DNA of 39,944 nt from Candidatus Ornithospirochaeta stercoravium (lineage in GTDB: Bacteria; Spirochaetota; Spirochaetia; Sphaerochaetales; Sphaerochaetaceae). A program made the translations under genes and the position numbers. Of this stretch, positions 10,630-19,981 are shown piece by piece. Location: the NCBI GenBank assembly GCA_017694915.1, contig JADIMF010000151.1, forward strand, positions 1-39,944. Reading direction: 5' to 3'. Under the pieces are notes generated by a model. That model saw only the letters and a list, made by a program, of their open reading frames with translations, ran no database searches and was not told the DNA's origin. Numbering within the stretch: position 1 is the stretch's first letter; each line of letters opens with the position of its first letter.

Positions 10630-12291
10630 ATGACTATATCACCGCTTCAGCAAGCGAGATACGGATATACCCCAAAGCTTCCGAAGATGCTCAGAGCTGG
10701 TTTTGATGGCATTGCAGTGGAGGAAGGAGCAGCGACAGAGGCTGCCTCTGATAAGGAGAAGATACAGGCCTTATTCCCGAATACCTATGGAATGAAGGAA
10801 GTTTATTTCAAGGAAGGCGCGAATACAGCTGAGAAGAAGAAACACATAGTAGGTGTCATTCTTTCCGGAGGACAGGCTCCTGGCGGACACAATGTCATAG
10901 CAGGTCTTTATGATGCCCTCAAAAGCGCTAACGAAGAGAATATCCTTCTTGGCTTCAAGGGTGGTCCTTCTGGAATACTCGAGGATAATTACATAACGCT
11001 CACAAAGGAAACAATCGATAAATACCGCAATACCGGTGGATTCGATATGATAGGCTCCGGACGCACAAAGCTTGAGACGGAGGAACAGTTCGAAGTTGCT
11101 GCGGCAGTTGCGGCTAAGCATGAGATGACAGCGCTTGTCATCATCGGAGGAGATGACTCGAATACAAACGCCGCAGTCCTCGCGGAGTATTTCAAAGCAC
11201 ATAATACAGGTGTACAGGTAATAGGATGTCCTAAGACCATCGATGGCGACCTGAAGAACGATGATATAGAGACATCATTTGGTTTTGATACTGCAACCAA
11301 GACATACTCAGAGCTGATCGGAAATATTGAGCGCGATGCAGGCAGCGCGAAGAAGTACTGGCACTTCATCAAGCTCATGGGACGCTCTGCTTCTCATATT
11401 GCGCTTGAATGCGCACTCCGCACGCGCCCGAACATCTGCCTCATTTCCGAGGAAGTGGAAAAGAAGGCAATGGGACTTAATGCGATTGCTGATTATATCG
11501 CGGACAGCGTCTGTTCAAGAGCATCTCTTGGATACAACTATGGCATCGTTGTAGTTCCTGAAGGCCTCATAGAGTTCGTACCTGAGGTGAAGAAGCTCAT
11601 CGAGGAAATCAACGAGACGCTTGCAAAGCATGGTGAGAGATTCACGAAGCTTCCTACATGGGATGAGAAGCTCGGCTTCCTTACCGCAGCGCTCTCTGTT
11701 GAGTCGATGAAGGTATTCAATCTTCTTCCGATGGACATCCAGGAACAGCTTCTCATGGACCGCGATCCGCACGGAAACGTACAGGTATCAAGAATAGAAA
11801 CTGAAAAGCTCCTTTCGAATATCGTGCGTAACAGGCTCCAGCAGAGGAAGCAGCAGGGAAACTACAACGGTAAATTCTCACCTCTCCACCATTTCTTCGG
11901 ATATGAAGGAAGAGCCGCATTCCCATCGAACTTCGATGCAGACTACTGCTATTCTCTCGGCTATACCGCATTCCTTCTTATCAGCTATGGCTATACAGGC
12001 TATCTCTCGACGGTAAGGAACCTTGCAAAGGGAGTCGAAGACTGGAAGGCTGGTGGAATGCCTATCACGAAGATGATGGATATGGAGAGAAGAGGTGGCG
12101 AGGACAAGCCTGTAATCAAGAAGGCGCTCGTTGACCTCGAAGGAAAACCATTCAAGTACTTTGAGGCACACAGGGAGAAATGGGCACGAGAGTCGTGCTA
12201 TACATATCCAGGTGCAATACAGTACTTCGGACCATCGGAACTTGCAGATGAAACTTCAATGACTCTGCGAATGGAGAACGACGAGTTCTGA
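10630..12291 (+). CDS. pfp: Diphosphate--fructose-6-phosphate 1-phosphotransferase (PPi-PFK)
   Basis: 553 aa; [23 protein letters not shown] (PPi-type in place of ATP-type GGDGS), [40 protein letters not shown]. Confidence 0.95.
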   Translation: MTISPLQQARYGYTPKLPKMLRAGFDGIAVEEGAATEAASDKEKIQALFPNTYGMKEVYFKEGANTAEKKKHIVGVILSGGQAPGGHNVIAGLYDALKSANEENILLGFKGGPSGILEDNYITLTKETIDKYRNTGGFDMIGSGRTKLETEEQFEVAAAVAAKHEMTALVIIGGDDSNTNAAVLAEYFKAHNTGVQVIGCPKTIDGDLKNDDIETSFGFDTATKTYSELIGNIERDAGSAKKYWHFIKLMGRSASHIALECALRTRPNICLISEEVEKKAMGLNAIADYIADSVCSRASLGYNYGIVVVPEGLIEFVPEVKKLIEEINETLAKHGERFTKLPTWDEKLGFLTAALSVESMKVFNLLPMDIQEQLLMDRDPHGNVQVSRIETEKLLSNIVRNRLQQRKQQGNYNGKFSPLHHFFGYEGRAAFPSNFDADYCYSLGYTAFLLISYGYTGYLSTVRNLAKGVEDWKAGGMPITKMMDMERRGGEDKPVIKKALVDLEGKPFKYFEAHREKWARESCYTYPGAIQYFGPSELADETSMTLRMENDEF

Positions 12292-12296
12292 GAGAG

Positions 12297-12319
12297 GGGC
12301 CGAAAGGCCCTTCTTCTTT
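12297..12319 (+). terminator. Rho-independent terminator after pfp
   Basis: GGGCC-GAAA-GGCCC followed by TTCTTCTTT. Confidence 0.85.
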
Positions 12320-12336
12320 GCCTCTTCAATTAGTGC

Positions 12337-12342
12337 TATATT
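12337..12342 (+). promoter_or_regulatory. Extended -10 (TGC-TATATT) 6 nt upstream of ATG
   Basis: GTGCTATATTCATTCT-ATG between a terminator and the NYN gene; no SD. Confidence 0.55.
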
Positions 12343-12348
12343 CATTCT

Positions 12349-13140
12349 ATGAACGTTGAATCAACAGATTTCCAGAAGATGGTTGTTCTTATCGATGCTG
12401 ACAACACGCAGCTGTCGAAGCTTGAGGCCATGCTTCACGAAGTTTCAGCATACGGACGCATCGTCGTCAAGAAAGCATATGGCAACTGGAAGAAAAGAGT
12501 TCTTGCAAAATGGGAAGATGAGATAAAAAGACTCGCGATAAAAGCCGAACAGCAGTTTGACTATGTAGCTGGAAAGAACACCTCGGACATAGCGATAGTC
12601 ATAGATGCGATGGATCTGCTAAACACAGGTATGTACGATGCCTTTGTAATCGTATCCTCGGACAGCGATTTCACCCCGCTCGCAGTAAGGCTCAAGGAAT
12701 CGGGAATCTATGTCATAGGTGTCGGAGAGAAGAAGACTCCGGAGGCTTTCTGCAGTGCCTGCGATGATTTCATCTATCTTGAATATCTTGATACGGCAAA
12801 GGAAGAAGAGAAGAAGGAGAAGAACGGAAAGAAAAAGGAACAGAAGCCCAGACGCGAGGAGAAAGGCGAACCTCTTACGCTCCGTGTCGGCTATCTCGAT
12901 CCTGATATCTCGGAGATACACAATCTCTTCCACATCGCTTATGACAAATTCCAGGATGATGACGGCTTTGCTCCTCTTACAGCAGCTGGTAACTACATAA
13001 AAAGAGTAAAGCCAGAATTCAACACCAAGTCCTATGGATTCTCTAAGCTTTCCGATATGATCAAAGCATTTCCAGAGCTGTATGAGGTGAAACGCTACAC
13101 AGCGGGAAGCTCATCGATAATGCTCTACCGCTGCAGATAG
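12349..13140 (+). CDS. NYN-domain protein with C-terminal OST-HTH/LOTUS domain (LabA/DUF88-like)
   Basis: VVLIDADNTQLSKLEAML, KNTSDIAIVIDAMDLLNTGMYDAFVIVSSDSDFTPLA (PIN-like acidic residues), Lys-rich linker, then FAPLTAAGNYIKRVKPEFNTKSYGFSKLSDMIKAFPELYEV. Confidence 0.9.
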   Translation: MNVESTDFQKMVVLIDADNTQLSKLEAMLHEVSAYGRIVVKKAYGNWKKRVLAKWEDEIKRLAIKAEQQFDYVAGKNTSDIAIVIDAMDLLNTGMYDAFVIVSSDSDFTPLAVRLKESGIYVIGVGEKKTPEAFCSACDDFIYLEYLDTAKEEEKKEKNGKKKEQKPRREEKGEPLTLRVGYLDPDISEIHNLFHIAYDKFQDDDGFAPLTAAGNYIKRVKPEFNTKSYGFSKLSDMIKAFPELYEVKRYTAGSSSIMLYRCR

Positions 13141-14360
13141 GAAAGAACAGAAGGAAACAGGGAAAGAGAACGCTCAAGTATCCCGTTCATGTATGCTATG
13201 ATCGTACCATAGTTCGTGATCGGGATTTCCGCTTCTTCTGCCTTTCCATACCGCACTTCCATCTCTCGCTCAGTAAGCATGCATCCACCGCAGTGTATGA
13301 CAAGCGAATACGGAGATAGATCTTCTGGAAAACCGGTTCCCATCGTGTGCTCGAACATAAAATCCTTTCCCGTATAACGCCTGATCCACATAGGAAGCTT
13401 CTCTGTCCCTATATCACCGCACTGTCTGTGATGCGTGCACCCTTCAGATATAAGTATTCTCTCACCACCTCTGAGAGAAGACAGTGCTGCAGCACCTTTA
13501 ACGGCGCTATCAAGGTTTCCCTTGTATCTTGCCATGAGAATCGAAAACGATGTCAGTGGTATCTCATCAGGAACGATTTCAGAAACCTTTCCGAATATCT
13601 GGCTATCTGTCACAACCATTCTGACTCTTCCTTTTAGATTCTCAAGAGTCATCTCAAGCTCAGATTCTTTTACTGCTACAGCCACAGCGCTGCTATCAAG
13701 GATACTTCTTATCGTCTGCTGCTGAGGAAGTATCAGGCGGCCCTTTGGCGCTGCCTTGTCGATGGGAATAACAAGAATGACGATATCGCCAGGAGAAAGA
13801 AGATCTCCGAGTATTGTTCTTTCCACATTGCTTTCAGATAAAACCTTGCCAAGCATGCTCTTGAGAGCTTCTATCCCCGCTCCTGTCACGGAGCTGACGG
13901 AGAGAATCGAAGAGGAATCAAAGCCACGCTTTATGAGCTCGTTCTCAATTTTCTCTGCATTCCCAGCCACATCGCTTTTTGTGATTGCGGCGATGACAGG
14001 AACACTTCTCTCCCGTATCTTCTTCAAACTTTCATCAAGAATGGCAGGAAAAGGCTCCGTTCCGTCGACAGCAATAAGCACTCCATCTGCTCTCTCAAGA
14101 GCCAGCTGCGCTTTCTCAGATCGCTTCCTTCCAAGGTCTCCCTCATCATCGATACCAGGGGTATCAATAAAGAGGACAGGACCTGCAGGAAGAAGTTCCA
14201 TCGCCTTTCTTACAGGATCGGTTGTCGTACCTTTCACAGGAGAGACAACTGCAAGTTCCTGCCCGATGATACTGTTCATCAGGCTGGATTTACCTGCGTT
14301 TCTCATTCCGATGAGCACTATATGCTTTCTTTCCCCTGAAGGGGTACCGTTGAGCGCCAT
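13125..14360 (-). CDS. hydF: [FeFe]-hydrogenase maturation GTPase HydF
   Basis: GMRNAGKSSLMNSIIGQ, DTPGIDDEG, ITKSD, C-terminal CTHHRQCGDIGTEKLP...HCGGCM cluster-binding motifs. Confidence 0.95.
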   Translation of the reverse strand: MALNGTPSGERKHIVLIGMRNAGKSSLMNSIIGQELAVVSPVKGTTTDPVRKAMELLPAGPVLFIDTPGIDDEGDLGRKRSEKAQLALERADGVLIAVDGTEPFPAILDESLKKIRERSVPVIAAITKSDVAGNAEKIENELIKRGFDSSSILSVSSVTGAGIEALKSMLGKVLSESNVERTILGDLLSPGDIVILVIPIDKAAPKGRLILPQQQTIRSILDSSAVAVAVKESELEMTLENLKGRVRMVVTDSQIFGKVSEIVPDEIPLTSFSILMARYKGNLDSAVKGAAALSSLRGGERILISEGCTHHRQCGDIGTEKLPMWIRRYTGKDFMFEHTMGTGFPEDLSPYSLVIHCGGCMLTEREMEVRYGKAEEAEIPITNYGTIIAYMNGILERSLSLFPSVLSYLQR

Positions 14361-14361
14361 A

Positions 14362-15780
14362 TCAGAAGCGGAAATCCCGCTTTCCCTCCTCTATCTCCGC
14401 AAGATGCTTCTCAGCAACGCTTCTTGTCTTCTCGTTCGGAATATTGAGAAGCTGTTTCTCTATAAGAGCCTCGCCTATCTTCCTTGTCTCCGGGGATGCA
14501 TAATCAATCAGATACTCCTTCAGGGTCATAAGCGCGTTCGGAAGGCAGCAGTTATGGATCTGTCCGGCCTTGCATAACGACATGAAGCGGTCTCCGGTCC
14601 TTCCCTCCCTATAGCAGGCGGTGCAGAACGACGGAACATATCCAAGTTCCATAAGCCACTTCACGACCTCATCAAGCGTTCTGTTGTCGCTGACATCGAA
14701 CTGTGCAGAATTCTCATCCTCGTTCTCCGGCTCGACATATCCACCGACGCTTGTCCTTGATCCTCCGGAAATCTGCGAAATACCATATTTCAGAGCCTCG
14801 CCCCTCACTTTCTTCGTCTCACGTGTGGATATGATCATTCCTGTATATGGAACAGCAACACGTATGCACGCGATTATCTTAAGAAACGTCTCATCATCGA
14901 TTCCGTTATCAAAGGCTGTCGGATCGATATCATCGGCATGCTTGATACGAGGAACGGAAATCGTATGAGGCCCGACACCATGCACGGCCTCAAGATGCTC
15001 AGCATGCATCAGAAGTCCTGCAAACTCATAACGATAAAGCTCAAGACCGAAAAGAACACCACAGCCGACATCATCAATACCACCTTCCATGGCCCTATCC
15101 ATAGCCTCTGTATGGTAATTGTAATCATGTTTAGGCCCTGTAGGATGAAGCTTGAGGTAGCTCTCCTTATGGTATGTCTCCTGGAAAAGGATATATGTAC
15201 CGATTCCGGCTTCCTTAAGCTTCCTGTAATTCTCGACAGTCGTTGCCGCGATATTCACATTGACACGTCTTATGGCACCATTCTTATGCTTGATGGAGTA
15301 GATTGTCTTAATTGATTCAAGCACATATTCGATTGGACAGTTCGTGGGATCCTCACCGGTTTCGAGCGCAAGCCTTTTATGCCCCATATCCTGCAACGCC
15401 GTGACTTCCTTCACTATCTCTTCCTGGGTAAGCTTCTTTCTTGCAATGTGCTTGTTCTTCGCATGATACGGGCAGTACACACAGCCATTCACGCAGTAAT
15501 TTGAAAGATAAAGAGGTGCGAACATGACAATCCTGTCGCCATAGAAATCCTTTTTGATCTCGCCTGCAAGCTCATAGATCTCCTGATTGAGTTCAGGTAT
15601 GTCGCACGCAAGGAGAACGGAAGCCTTTCTGTGATCCAGGCCCTTCCTGTTCTTTGCTTCTTCGATTATTTCTTTTATCAGGGATGCGTTATGCTTGTTC
15701 TCATCAGCATACTTCAGCGTTGCCTTTATCTCATCGTCATTGATGAAGTCATCAGCAACCATTGAAAACTTATCGTACAT
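14362..15780 (-). CDS. hydG: [FeFe]-hydrogenase maturation radical SAM tyrosine lyase HydG
   Basis: 472 aa; LYLSNYCVNGCVYCPYHAKNK (CxxxCxxC), TGEDPTNCPIEYVLESI, VGCGVLFGLELYRYEF, C-terminal CTACYREGRTGDRFM. SD GGAGGAG. Confidence 0.96.
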   Translation of the reverse strand: MYDKFSMVADDFINDDEIKATLKYADENKHNASLIKEIIEEAKNRKGLDHRKASVLLACDIPELNQEIYELAGEIKKDFYGDRIVMFAPLYLSNYCVNGCVYCPYHAKNKHIARKKLTQEEIVKEVTALQDMGHKRLALETGEDPTNCPIEYVLESIKTIYSIKHKNGAIRRVNVNIAATTVENYRKLKEAGIGTYILFQETYHKESYLKLHPTGPKHDYNYHTEAMDRAMEGGIDDVGCGVLFGLELYRYEFAGLLMHAEHLEAVHGVGPHTISVPRIKHADDIDPTAFDNGIDDETFLKIIACIRVAVPYTGMIISTRETKKVRGEALKYGISQISGGSRTSVGGYVEPENEDENSAQFDVSDNRTLDEVVKWLMELGYVPSFCTACYREGRTGDRFMSLCKAGQIHNCCLPNALMTLKEYLIDYASPETRKIGEALIEKQLLNIPNEKTRSVAEKHLAEIEEGKRDFRF

Positions 15781-15795
15781 AGCTCCTCCATCGGG

Positions 15796-15819
15796 TCAGC
15801 AATCTTTCCCTTCAGTCAT
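15796..15819 (-). CDS. Candidate 7-codon uORF (MTEGKDC*) in the hydG leader
   Basis: ATGACTGAAGGGAAAGATTGCTGA preceded by AAGGAAGG with 6-nt spacing; ends 15 nt before hydG. Could be chance. Confidence 0.3.
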   Translation of the reverse strand: MTEGKDC

Positions 15820-15859
15820 TGTCTGCCTTCCTTCGGTAAAACCTCCGGTCGGATGGCTT

Positions 15860-15865
15860 ATAATA
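15860..15865 (-). promoter_or_regulatory. Candidate extended -10 (TGG-TATTAT) between hydE and hydG
   Basis: Reverse strand CTGGTATTATAAGCC; no convincing -35. Confidence 0.35.
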
Positions 15866-15885
15866 CCAGACGAGGCATTTTCTGC

Positions 15886-16911
15886 CTAGCGATAATCTCC
15901 TCTTTCAAGCGATAGTTCGTATCCGTGTTCCAGAAGTTCCCTTCTGAGCATCTCTATGTTTTCGCCTGCTTCCTCTTCTGTTATCTTCTTACCATCATAA
16001 AGAAGATATTTCTCTCTCTCCCCAGATGGCGTGAGATTAGGCATAATTACATTCGCTCCCGCCTCGAAACCCTTTATGTGGCCAAGATTATCAGCAGTTC
16101 CTAAAGCTGTAGTAGACGGCAGAAGCACATGAGGGTTCATCAGCCTTACAAGCGAGAGCATATGAAGTGTAAGTTCCACGCTTCCACGTTCATTATCACG
16201 GAAAGGAGTATCCTTATACGGGATAAAGGGTCCTATTCCTACCATTTCAGGTTTCAGCTCGGAAAGAAAGACCATATCCTCGACAAGCGTTTCATAGGAA
16301 GAATACGGAGAGCCGATCATCATCCCCGCTCCAGTCTGGTAACCGAGCTTTTTGAGATCATGAAGACATCTCACACGGTTTGAGAATGACATGGAAGCAG
16401 GATGAAGCTTCATATAATGACTTTCATCCGCTGTCTCATGACGCAGGAGATATCTGTCAGCGCCGGCTTTTCTGAGAGCCTCATAGCTTTCATAGCTTCT
16501 CTCCCCCACGCTGAGTGTCACAGCTGAATCGGGAAATGAAGCTTTTATCCCGGAAACGATTTCAATGAGGCGGTCGTCGGTGAAATAGGGATCCTCACCC
16601 CCCTGAAGAACAAATGTACGGAACCCCGCTTCATATCCTTTCTGGACTGTTTCGAAGATTGTTCCAGATGAAAGGCGATAACGTCCGGCATTCCTATTTG
16701 AGCATCTTATGCCGCAGTAATAGCAGTCATTGCGGCAGAATGAGGTGAATTCGATGAGGCCTCTCGCGAATATCTTACGGCCATATATCTCATCACGCTT
16801 CCTGCATGCCTCTTCCCTTATTTCCTCTGCGTGTTTCGTATCAGTAATAAGGGAAAGCCACTCCTCTTTCCCAAGAGGCTTTCCCTCCAGCAGTTTTGAT
16901 AATACGGACAT
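15886..16911 (-). CDS. hydE: [FeFe]-hydrogenase maturation radical SAM protein HydE
   Basis: FTSFCRNDCYYCGIRCSNRNAGRYRLS, FVLQGGEDPYF, MIGSPYSSYETLVEDMVFL. Confidence 0.95.
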   Translation of the reverse strand: MSVLSKLLEGKPLGKEEWLSLITDTKHAEEIREEACRKRDEIYGRKIFARGLIEFTSFCRNDCYYCGIRCSNRNAGRYRLSSGTIFETVQKGYEAGFRTFVLQGGEDPYFTDDRLIEIVSGIKASFPDSAVTLSVGERSYESYEALRKAGADRYLLRHETADESHYMKLHPASMSFSNRVRCLHDLKKLGYQTGAGMMIGSPYSSYETLVEDMVFLSELKPEMVGIGPFIPYKDTPFRDNERGSVELTLHMLSLVRLMNPHVLLPSTTALGTADNLGHIKGFEAGANVIMPNLTPSGEREKYLLYDGKKITEEEAGENIEMLRRELLEHGYELSLERGDYR

Positions 16912-17165
16912 CAGGCCTTCGTATAAAGCGCCTGGCTCGAAACACCTGGAAGACGTCCAAGCTTTCCGGAAAGTGCTGAGATGATATCAGCAGGAGCATC
17001 AACAACAACGCTTATGATGCTCATCTCCCTCTTCTGATACGGCAGCCCCATCCTGCCGATTATATATCCGGCATACTGATGAAGAAGCGAGTTAACGTTC
17101 TCTGCCTGATTCTTATCCTCTACTATGATTCCGATTACAGCCACGCGGCTATTCTCATTATCCAT
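16911..17165 (-). CDS. TM1266-type iron-only hydrogenase system regulator (ACT-like)
   Basis: 84 aa, RVAVIGIIVEDKNQAENVNSLLHQYAGYIIGRMGLPYQKREMSIISVVVDAPADIISALSGKLGRLPGVSSQALYTK; directly upstream of hydE. Confidence 0.9.
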   Translation of the reverse strand: MDNENSRVAVIGIIVEDKNQAENVNSLLHQYAGYIIGRMGLPYQKREMSIISVVVDAPADIISALSGKLGRLPGVSSQALYTKA

Positions 17166-17204
17166 GCTATTCCTCCATGAAGGATATTATTCCATTCAGC
17201 TCTT

Positions 17205-18455
17205 TCAGTGAACCTTCTTTCCCTTTATGTATTTCGCAAACACAGGCTTATCAGCAGCACGGTAGATATACATCTCAAGGCGTTCGCTTACTGAAAGGCC
17301 ATCAAGCGGTGTGTTGATCAGAGACTCGTCAAGAACGGAGAAATCCGCATCAAAACCAGCTTCGAATGATCCTACCTTTCCGAAGAAAGCACCGCCTCCC
17401 TTGGATGCGAGGAAGAATGCCTCGCTTGTCGTAAGAGGAGAATCAGAATCATCCTTAATCCTCCATCTGAGCTTGCTCACGCCTATTGCATCCTGTATTA
17501 CCCTGAAAAGCGATAGCGAGGAGCCTCCGGATACATCAGTTGCAAGACCTGTCTTCACGCCATTTTTCATGAATTTTCTCACAGGAGCAATTCCCGATGA
17601 GAGATTTGTGTTCGATGAAGGCGCATGAGCAACAAAGACATCTCTTTCAGAAAGCAGGGCTATCTCATCATCAGACGGCCATACGACATGCGCCATGATT
17701 GTCGGGGTATTTCCAAGAAGCCCGAAGTGATCATACGCATCGGAATAGCTGGTGCTCCATGGGCAGAGCTCCTTCACCCACTCCACCTCTGAAAGGTTCT
17801 CATCGAGATGCGACTGAACGGGAAGATTCCTCTCTTTCGCGATTATCCCGAGTTTTCTGAGAAGCTTGTCGGAACAGGATGGTATGAAGCGGGGGGTTAT
17901 TATAGGCTTGATGTTCCCCTCTGCGCTGTCAAGGAAACGTATTGTCTCACTGATGGACACATCAGTATCCTCGGAAAGATAATCCGGAGAGTTCCTATCC
18001 ATATTCACCTTACCGGCAAATCCGTAAAAACCTGCTTCATCAAGAAGTCTCATCAGAAGAAGCGTTGAATCGGTGTGTATCGTGCCGAAAGCGGAAAGCC
18101 TTGTTGTCGGGCCAGAGAGAAGATCCTTCACAAATGCAGTGTACGCCTTCTCCGCATAACCGATGTTCCCGTATTTTGCTTCCTCAGGGAAAGTATGCTT
18201 CTCAAGCCATGCAAGAAGCTCCTCATCCATATACAGCCCCATATATGCATACTGGGGGGCATGAAGATGAAGATCGGACAATCCAGGGATGATGAGATGC
18301 CCTGAATAATCGATGATATCATAATTTTCCGGACATTCTTCCGTTAATGATTCAATAACTCCATTATCAACAACAAGATAACCATTTCGCATGGTTCTGA
18401 ATCGAGATGGCTCTTCAGTCCAGATAAAATCGCCTTTTATTGCATACGACGCCAT
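17205..18455 (-). CDS. guaD: Guanine deaminase (amidohydrolase superfamily)
   Basis: IPGLSDLHLHAPQYAYMG, TRLSAFGTIHTDSTLLL, VQSHLDENLSEVEWVKELCPWSTSYSDAYDHFGLL, MAHVVWPSDDEIALL, FVAHAPSSNTNLSSGIAPVRKF, LATDVSGG. Confidence 0.92.
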   Translation of the reverse strand: MASYAIKGDFIWTEEPSRFRTMRNGYLVVDNGVIESLTEECPENYDIIDYSGHLIIPGLSDLHLHAPQYAYMGLYMDEELLAWLEKHTFPEEAKYGNIGYAEKAYTAFVKDLLSGPTTRLSAFGTIHTDSTLLLMRLLDEAGFYGFAGKVNMDRNSPDYLSEDTDVSISETIRFLDSAEGNIKPIITPRFIPSCSDKLLRKLGIIAKERNLPVQSHLDENLSEVEWVKELCPWSTSYSDAYDHFGLLGNTPTIMAHVVWPSDDEIALLSERDVFVAHAPSSNTNLSSGIAPVRKFMKNGVKTGLATDVSGGSSLSLFRVIQDAIGVSKLRWRIKDDSDSPLTTSEAFFLASKGGGAFFGKVGSFEAGFDADFSVLDESLINTPLDGLSVSERLEMYIYRAADKPVFAKYIKGKKVH

Positions 18456-18466
18456 AACTCCTCCTT

Positions 18467-18529
18467 ACCGTAGCTAGGAGTTAATGGCTCTCTGTAGATA
18501 CACCTGCCCTTATCGCAGGCTTATACGGT
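18467..18529 (-). promoter_or_regulatory. Purine-class (predicted guanine-type) riboswitch aptamer upstream of guaD
   Basis: RNA ACCGUAUAAGCCUGCGAUAAGGGCAGGUGUAUCUACAGAGAGCCAUUAACUCCUAGCUACGGU: P1 ACCGUA/UACGGU; J1/2 UAUAA; P2 CCUGC/GCAGG; L2 GAUAAGG; J2/3 GUAUCUAC (consensus GUUUCUAC); P3 AG(A)GAG/CUCCU; L3 CCAUUAA; J3/1 AGCUA with the C74 equivalent. Confidence 0.88.
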
Positions 18530-18537
18530 CTATATGC

Positions 18538-18543
18538 ATTATA
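18538..18543 (-). promoter_or_regulatory. -10 box TATAAT for guaD and its riboswitch
   Basis: Reverse strand GTGGTATAATGCATATAGACCG, just upstream of the aptamer. Confidence 0.6.
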
Positions 18544-18577
18544 CCACATGATACTGAAATGAGTGTACAATCAATTT

Positions 18578-19330
18578 ATGATTACAGCATTTTCCTTCAG
18601 CCCGACCGGTGGCACGGACAAGGTTCTGAGCATAATTTCGGAAGAACTTCATGTCGATTCCTTTCATTCCCTTCTGAAACCACTGGAAACTCCAGTTACC
18701 CTATCTCAGGAAGACACCGCCATCATTGCATTCCCCTCCTTCGGAGGAAGAGTGCCTCGGACCGCGAAGGAAAGATTTGAATCCGCAGTTAGAGGCAATG
18801 GCGCAAAATGCATAATCATCGCTGTATACGGAAACAGGGCTTACGAAGATACTCTTATCGAGATGCTGGATACAGCTGAAAGCTGCGGCTTTTCAGTCAT
18901 AGCTGCGATTTCCGCAGTCGCAGAGCATTCGATTTTCCATGCTGTAGCTACCGGAAGACCGTATGAAGATGATAGAGCGTTTCTTATCAACGCCACAGGG
19001 AGAATCAGGGAGAAAATCAAGGAAGGAAGATGTGATAAGCCTTCCGTTCCCGGGAAAAGACCATATAAGGAATACGGGGCAGCCTCCTTCATTCCAATGC
19101 CTGATGACAGATGTATTAACTGCGGAAGATGCAGCAGGGAATGCCCTGTCGGAGCAATAGATGCAGGTAATCCGCATTCTGTCGATGCGGAAAAGTGCAT
19201 CTCATGTATGCGCTGTATAGCAGTCTGTCCTGTCTCATCGAGAAAGAATGATGATGAGAAGCTTGCCATGCTTCTTGAAAAACTTGAGAGTGCGTTCAGG
19301 GGGAGAAAGGAAAACGAGATATTCCTATGA
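18578..19330 (+). CDS. EFR1-type flavodoxin/ferredoxin (flavodoxin-like domain + 2x[4Fe-4S])
   Basis: Start trimmed to MITAFSFSPTGGTDKV; CINCGRCSRECPVGAID and CISCMRCIAVCPV. Confidence 0.85.
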   Translation: MITAFSFSPTGGTDKVLSIISEELHVDSFHSLLKPLETPVTLSQEDTAIIAFPSFGGRVPRTAKERFESAVRGNGAKCIIIAVYGNRAYEDTLIEMLDTAESCGFSVIAAISAVAEHSIFHAVATGRPYEDDRAFLINATGRIREKIKEGRCDKPSVPGKRPYKEYGAASFIPMPDDRCINCGRCSRECPVGAIDAGNPHSVDAEKCISCMRCIAVCPVSSRKNDDEKLAMLLEKLESAFRGRKENEIFL

Positions 19331-19404
19331 AATCACACAATATACACATTGTTGGATTTCCATTTCGTTGACTTCACAACCACCGCTGGAATAACATTTG
19401 AACA

Positions 19405-19947
19405 ATGAGCACAAGTCCACGGGTTGCAAAGACAAAAGCATATCTTAAGGAGGCACTTATCTCCCTCCTCGACACAGAATCCTTCCAGGATGTTACGGTG
19501 AAGGCAATATGCCAGAAAGCATCTGTCAACAGAAGCACTTTCTATGCATATTATTCCTGTCCACGTGACCTTATCGAGGAAATAGAGGCCGATATCCTTT
19601 CAAAGCTTCCCGTGTATGAATATGGCAGCGGTAAACCGTTCATCGATTCATTCATTCCATTCATGCAGTACATCAAGGATAACGGGGCGACATTCCGCGT
19701 TCTCATGGCGGCATCTGTCGATGAGTCTTTTGCACAGACGATGGTGAAAACCGTGATGGACAAATACGATGAATTCATGAATACAAACGACAAGACCGAA
19801 AAGACAATGAGCTTCCTCTTCTGTATCAACGGTGTAGTCGGAATCGTGAGGGAATGGATCCGGATGGATTTCGAGTATCCTGTGGAGAAGATATCAAAGC
19901 TCATCGTCGACATGGCATTCAGATCGGTAGGACTCCCATACAAATGA
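19405..19947 (+). CDS. TetR/AcrR family transcriptional regulator
   Basis: RVAKTKAYLKEALISLLDTESFQDVTVKAICQKASVNRSTFYAYYSCPRDLIEEIE TetR HTH. Confidence 0.9.
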   Translation: MSTSPRVAKTKAYLKEALISLLDTESFQDVTVKAICQKASVNRSTFYAYYSCPRDLIEEIEADILSKLPVYEYGSGKPFIDSFIPFMQYIKDNGATFRVLMAASVDESFAQTMVKTVMDKYDEFMNTNDKTEKTMSFLFCINGVVGIVREWIRMDFEYPVEKISKLIVDMAFRSVGLPYK

Positions 19948-19981
19948 CATAAAGGGGAATAGAGAGTATTCTCTTTCCATT

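Noticed and set aside
13756-14577. 273-aa plus-strand ORF antisense to hydF/hydG
   Set aside because: Low-complexity Ser/Ile-rich translation mirrors codon bias of hydF; no RBS and no recognisable domain.
15781-15885. Initial thought that the hydG leader is a TPP, FMN or SAM-I riboswitch
   Set aside because: Partial resemblances (GACCGGAGG, CUGACCCGAUGG) lack the conserved cores of those classes.
19347-19407. CATTGTT...AACAATG inverted repeat flanking the tetR promoter
   Set aside because: 47-nt gap and only 7-bp arms, one across the start codon; too weak to call an operator.
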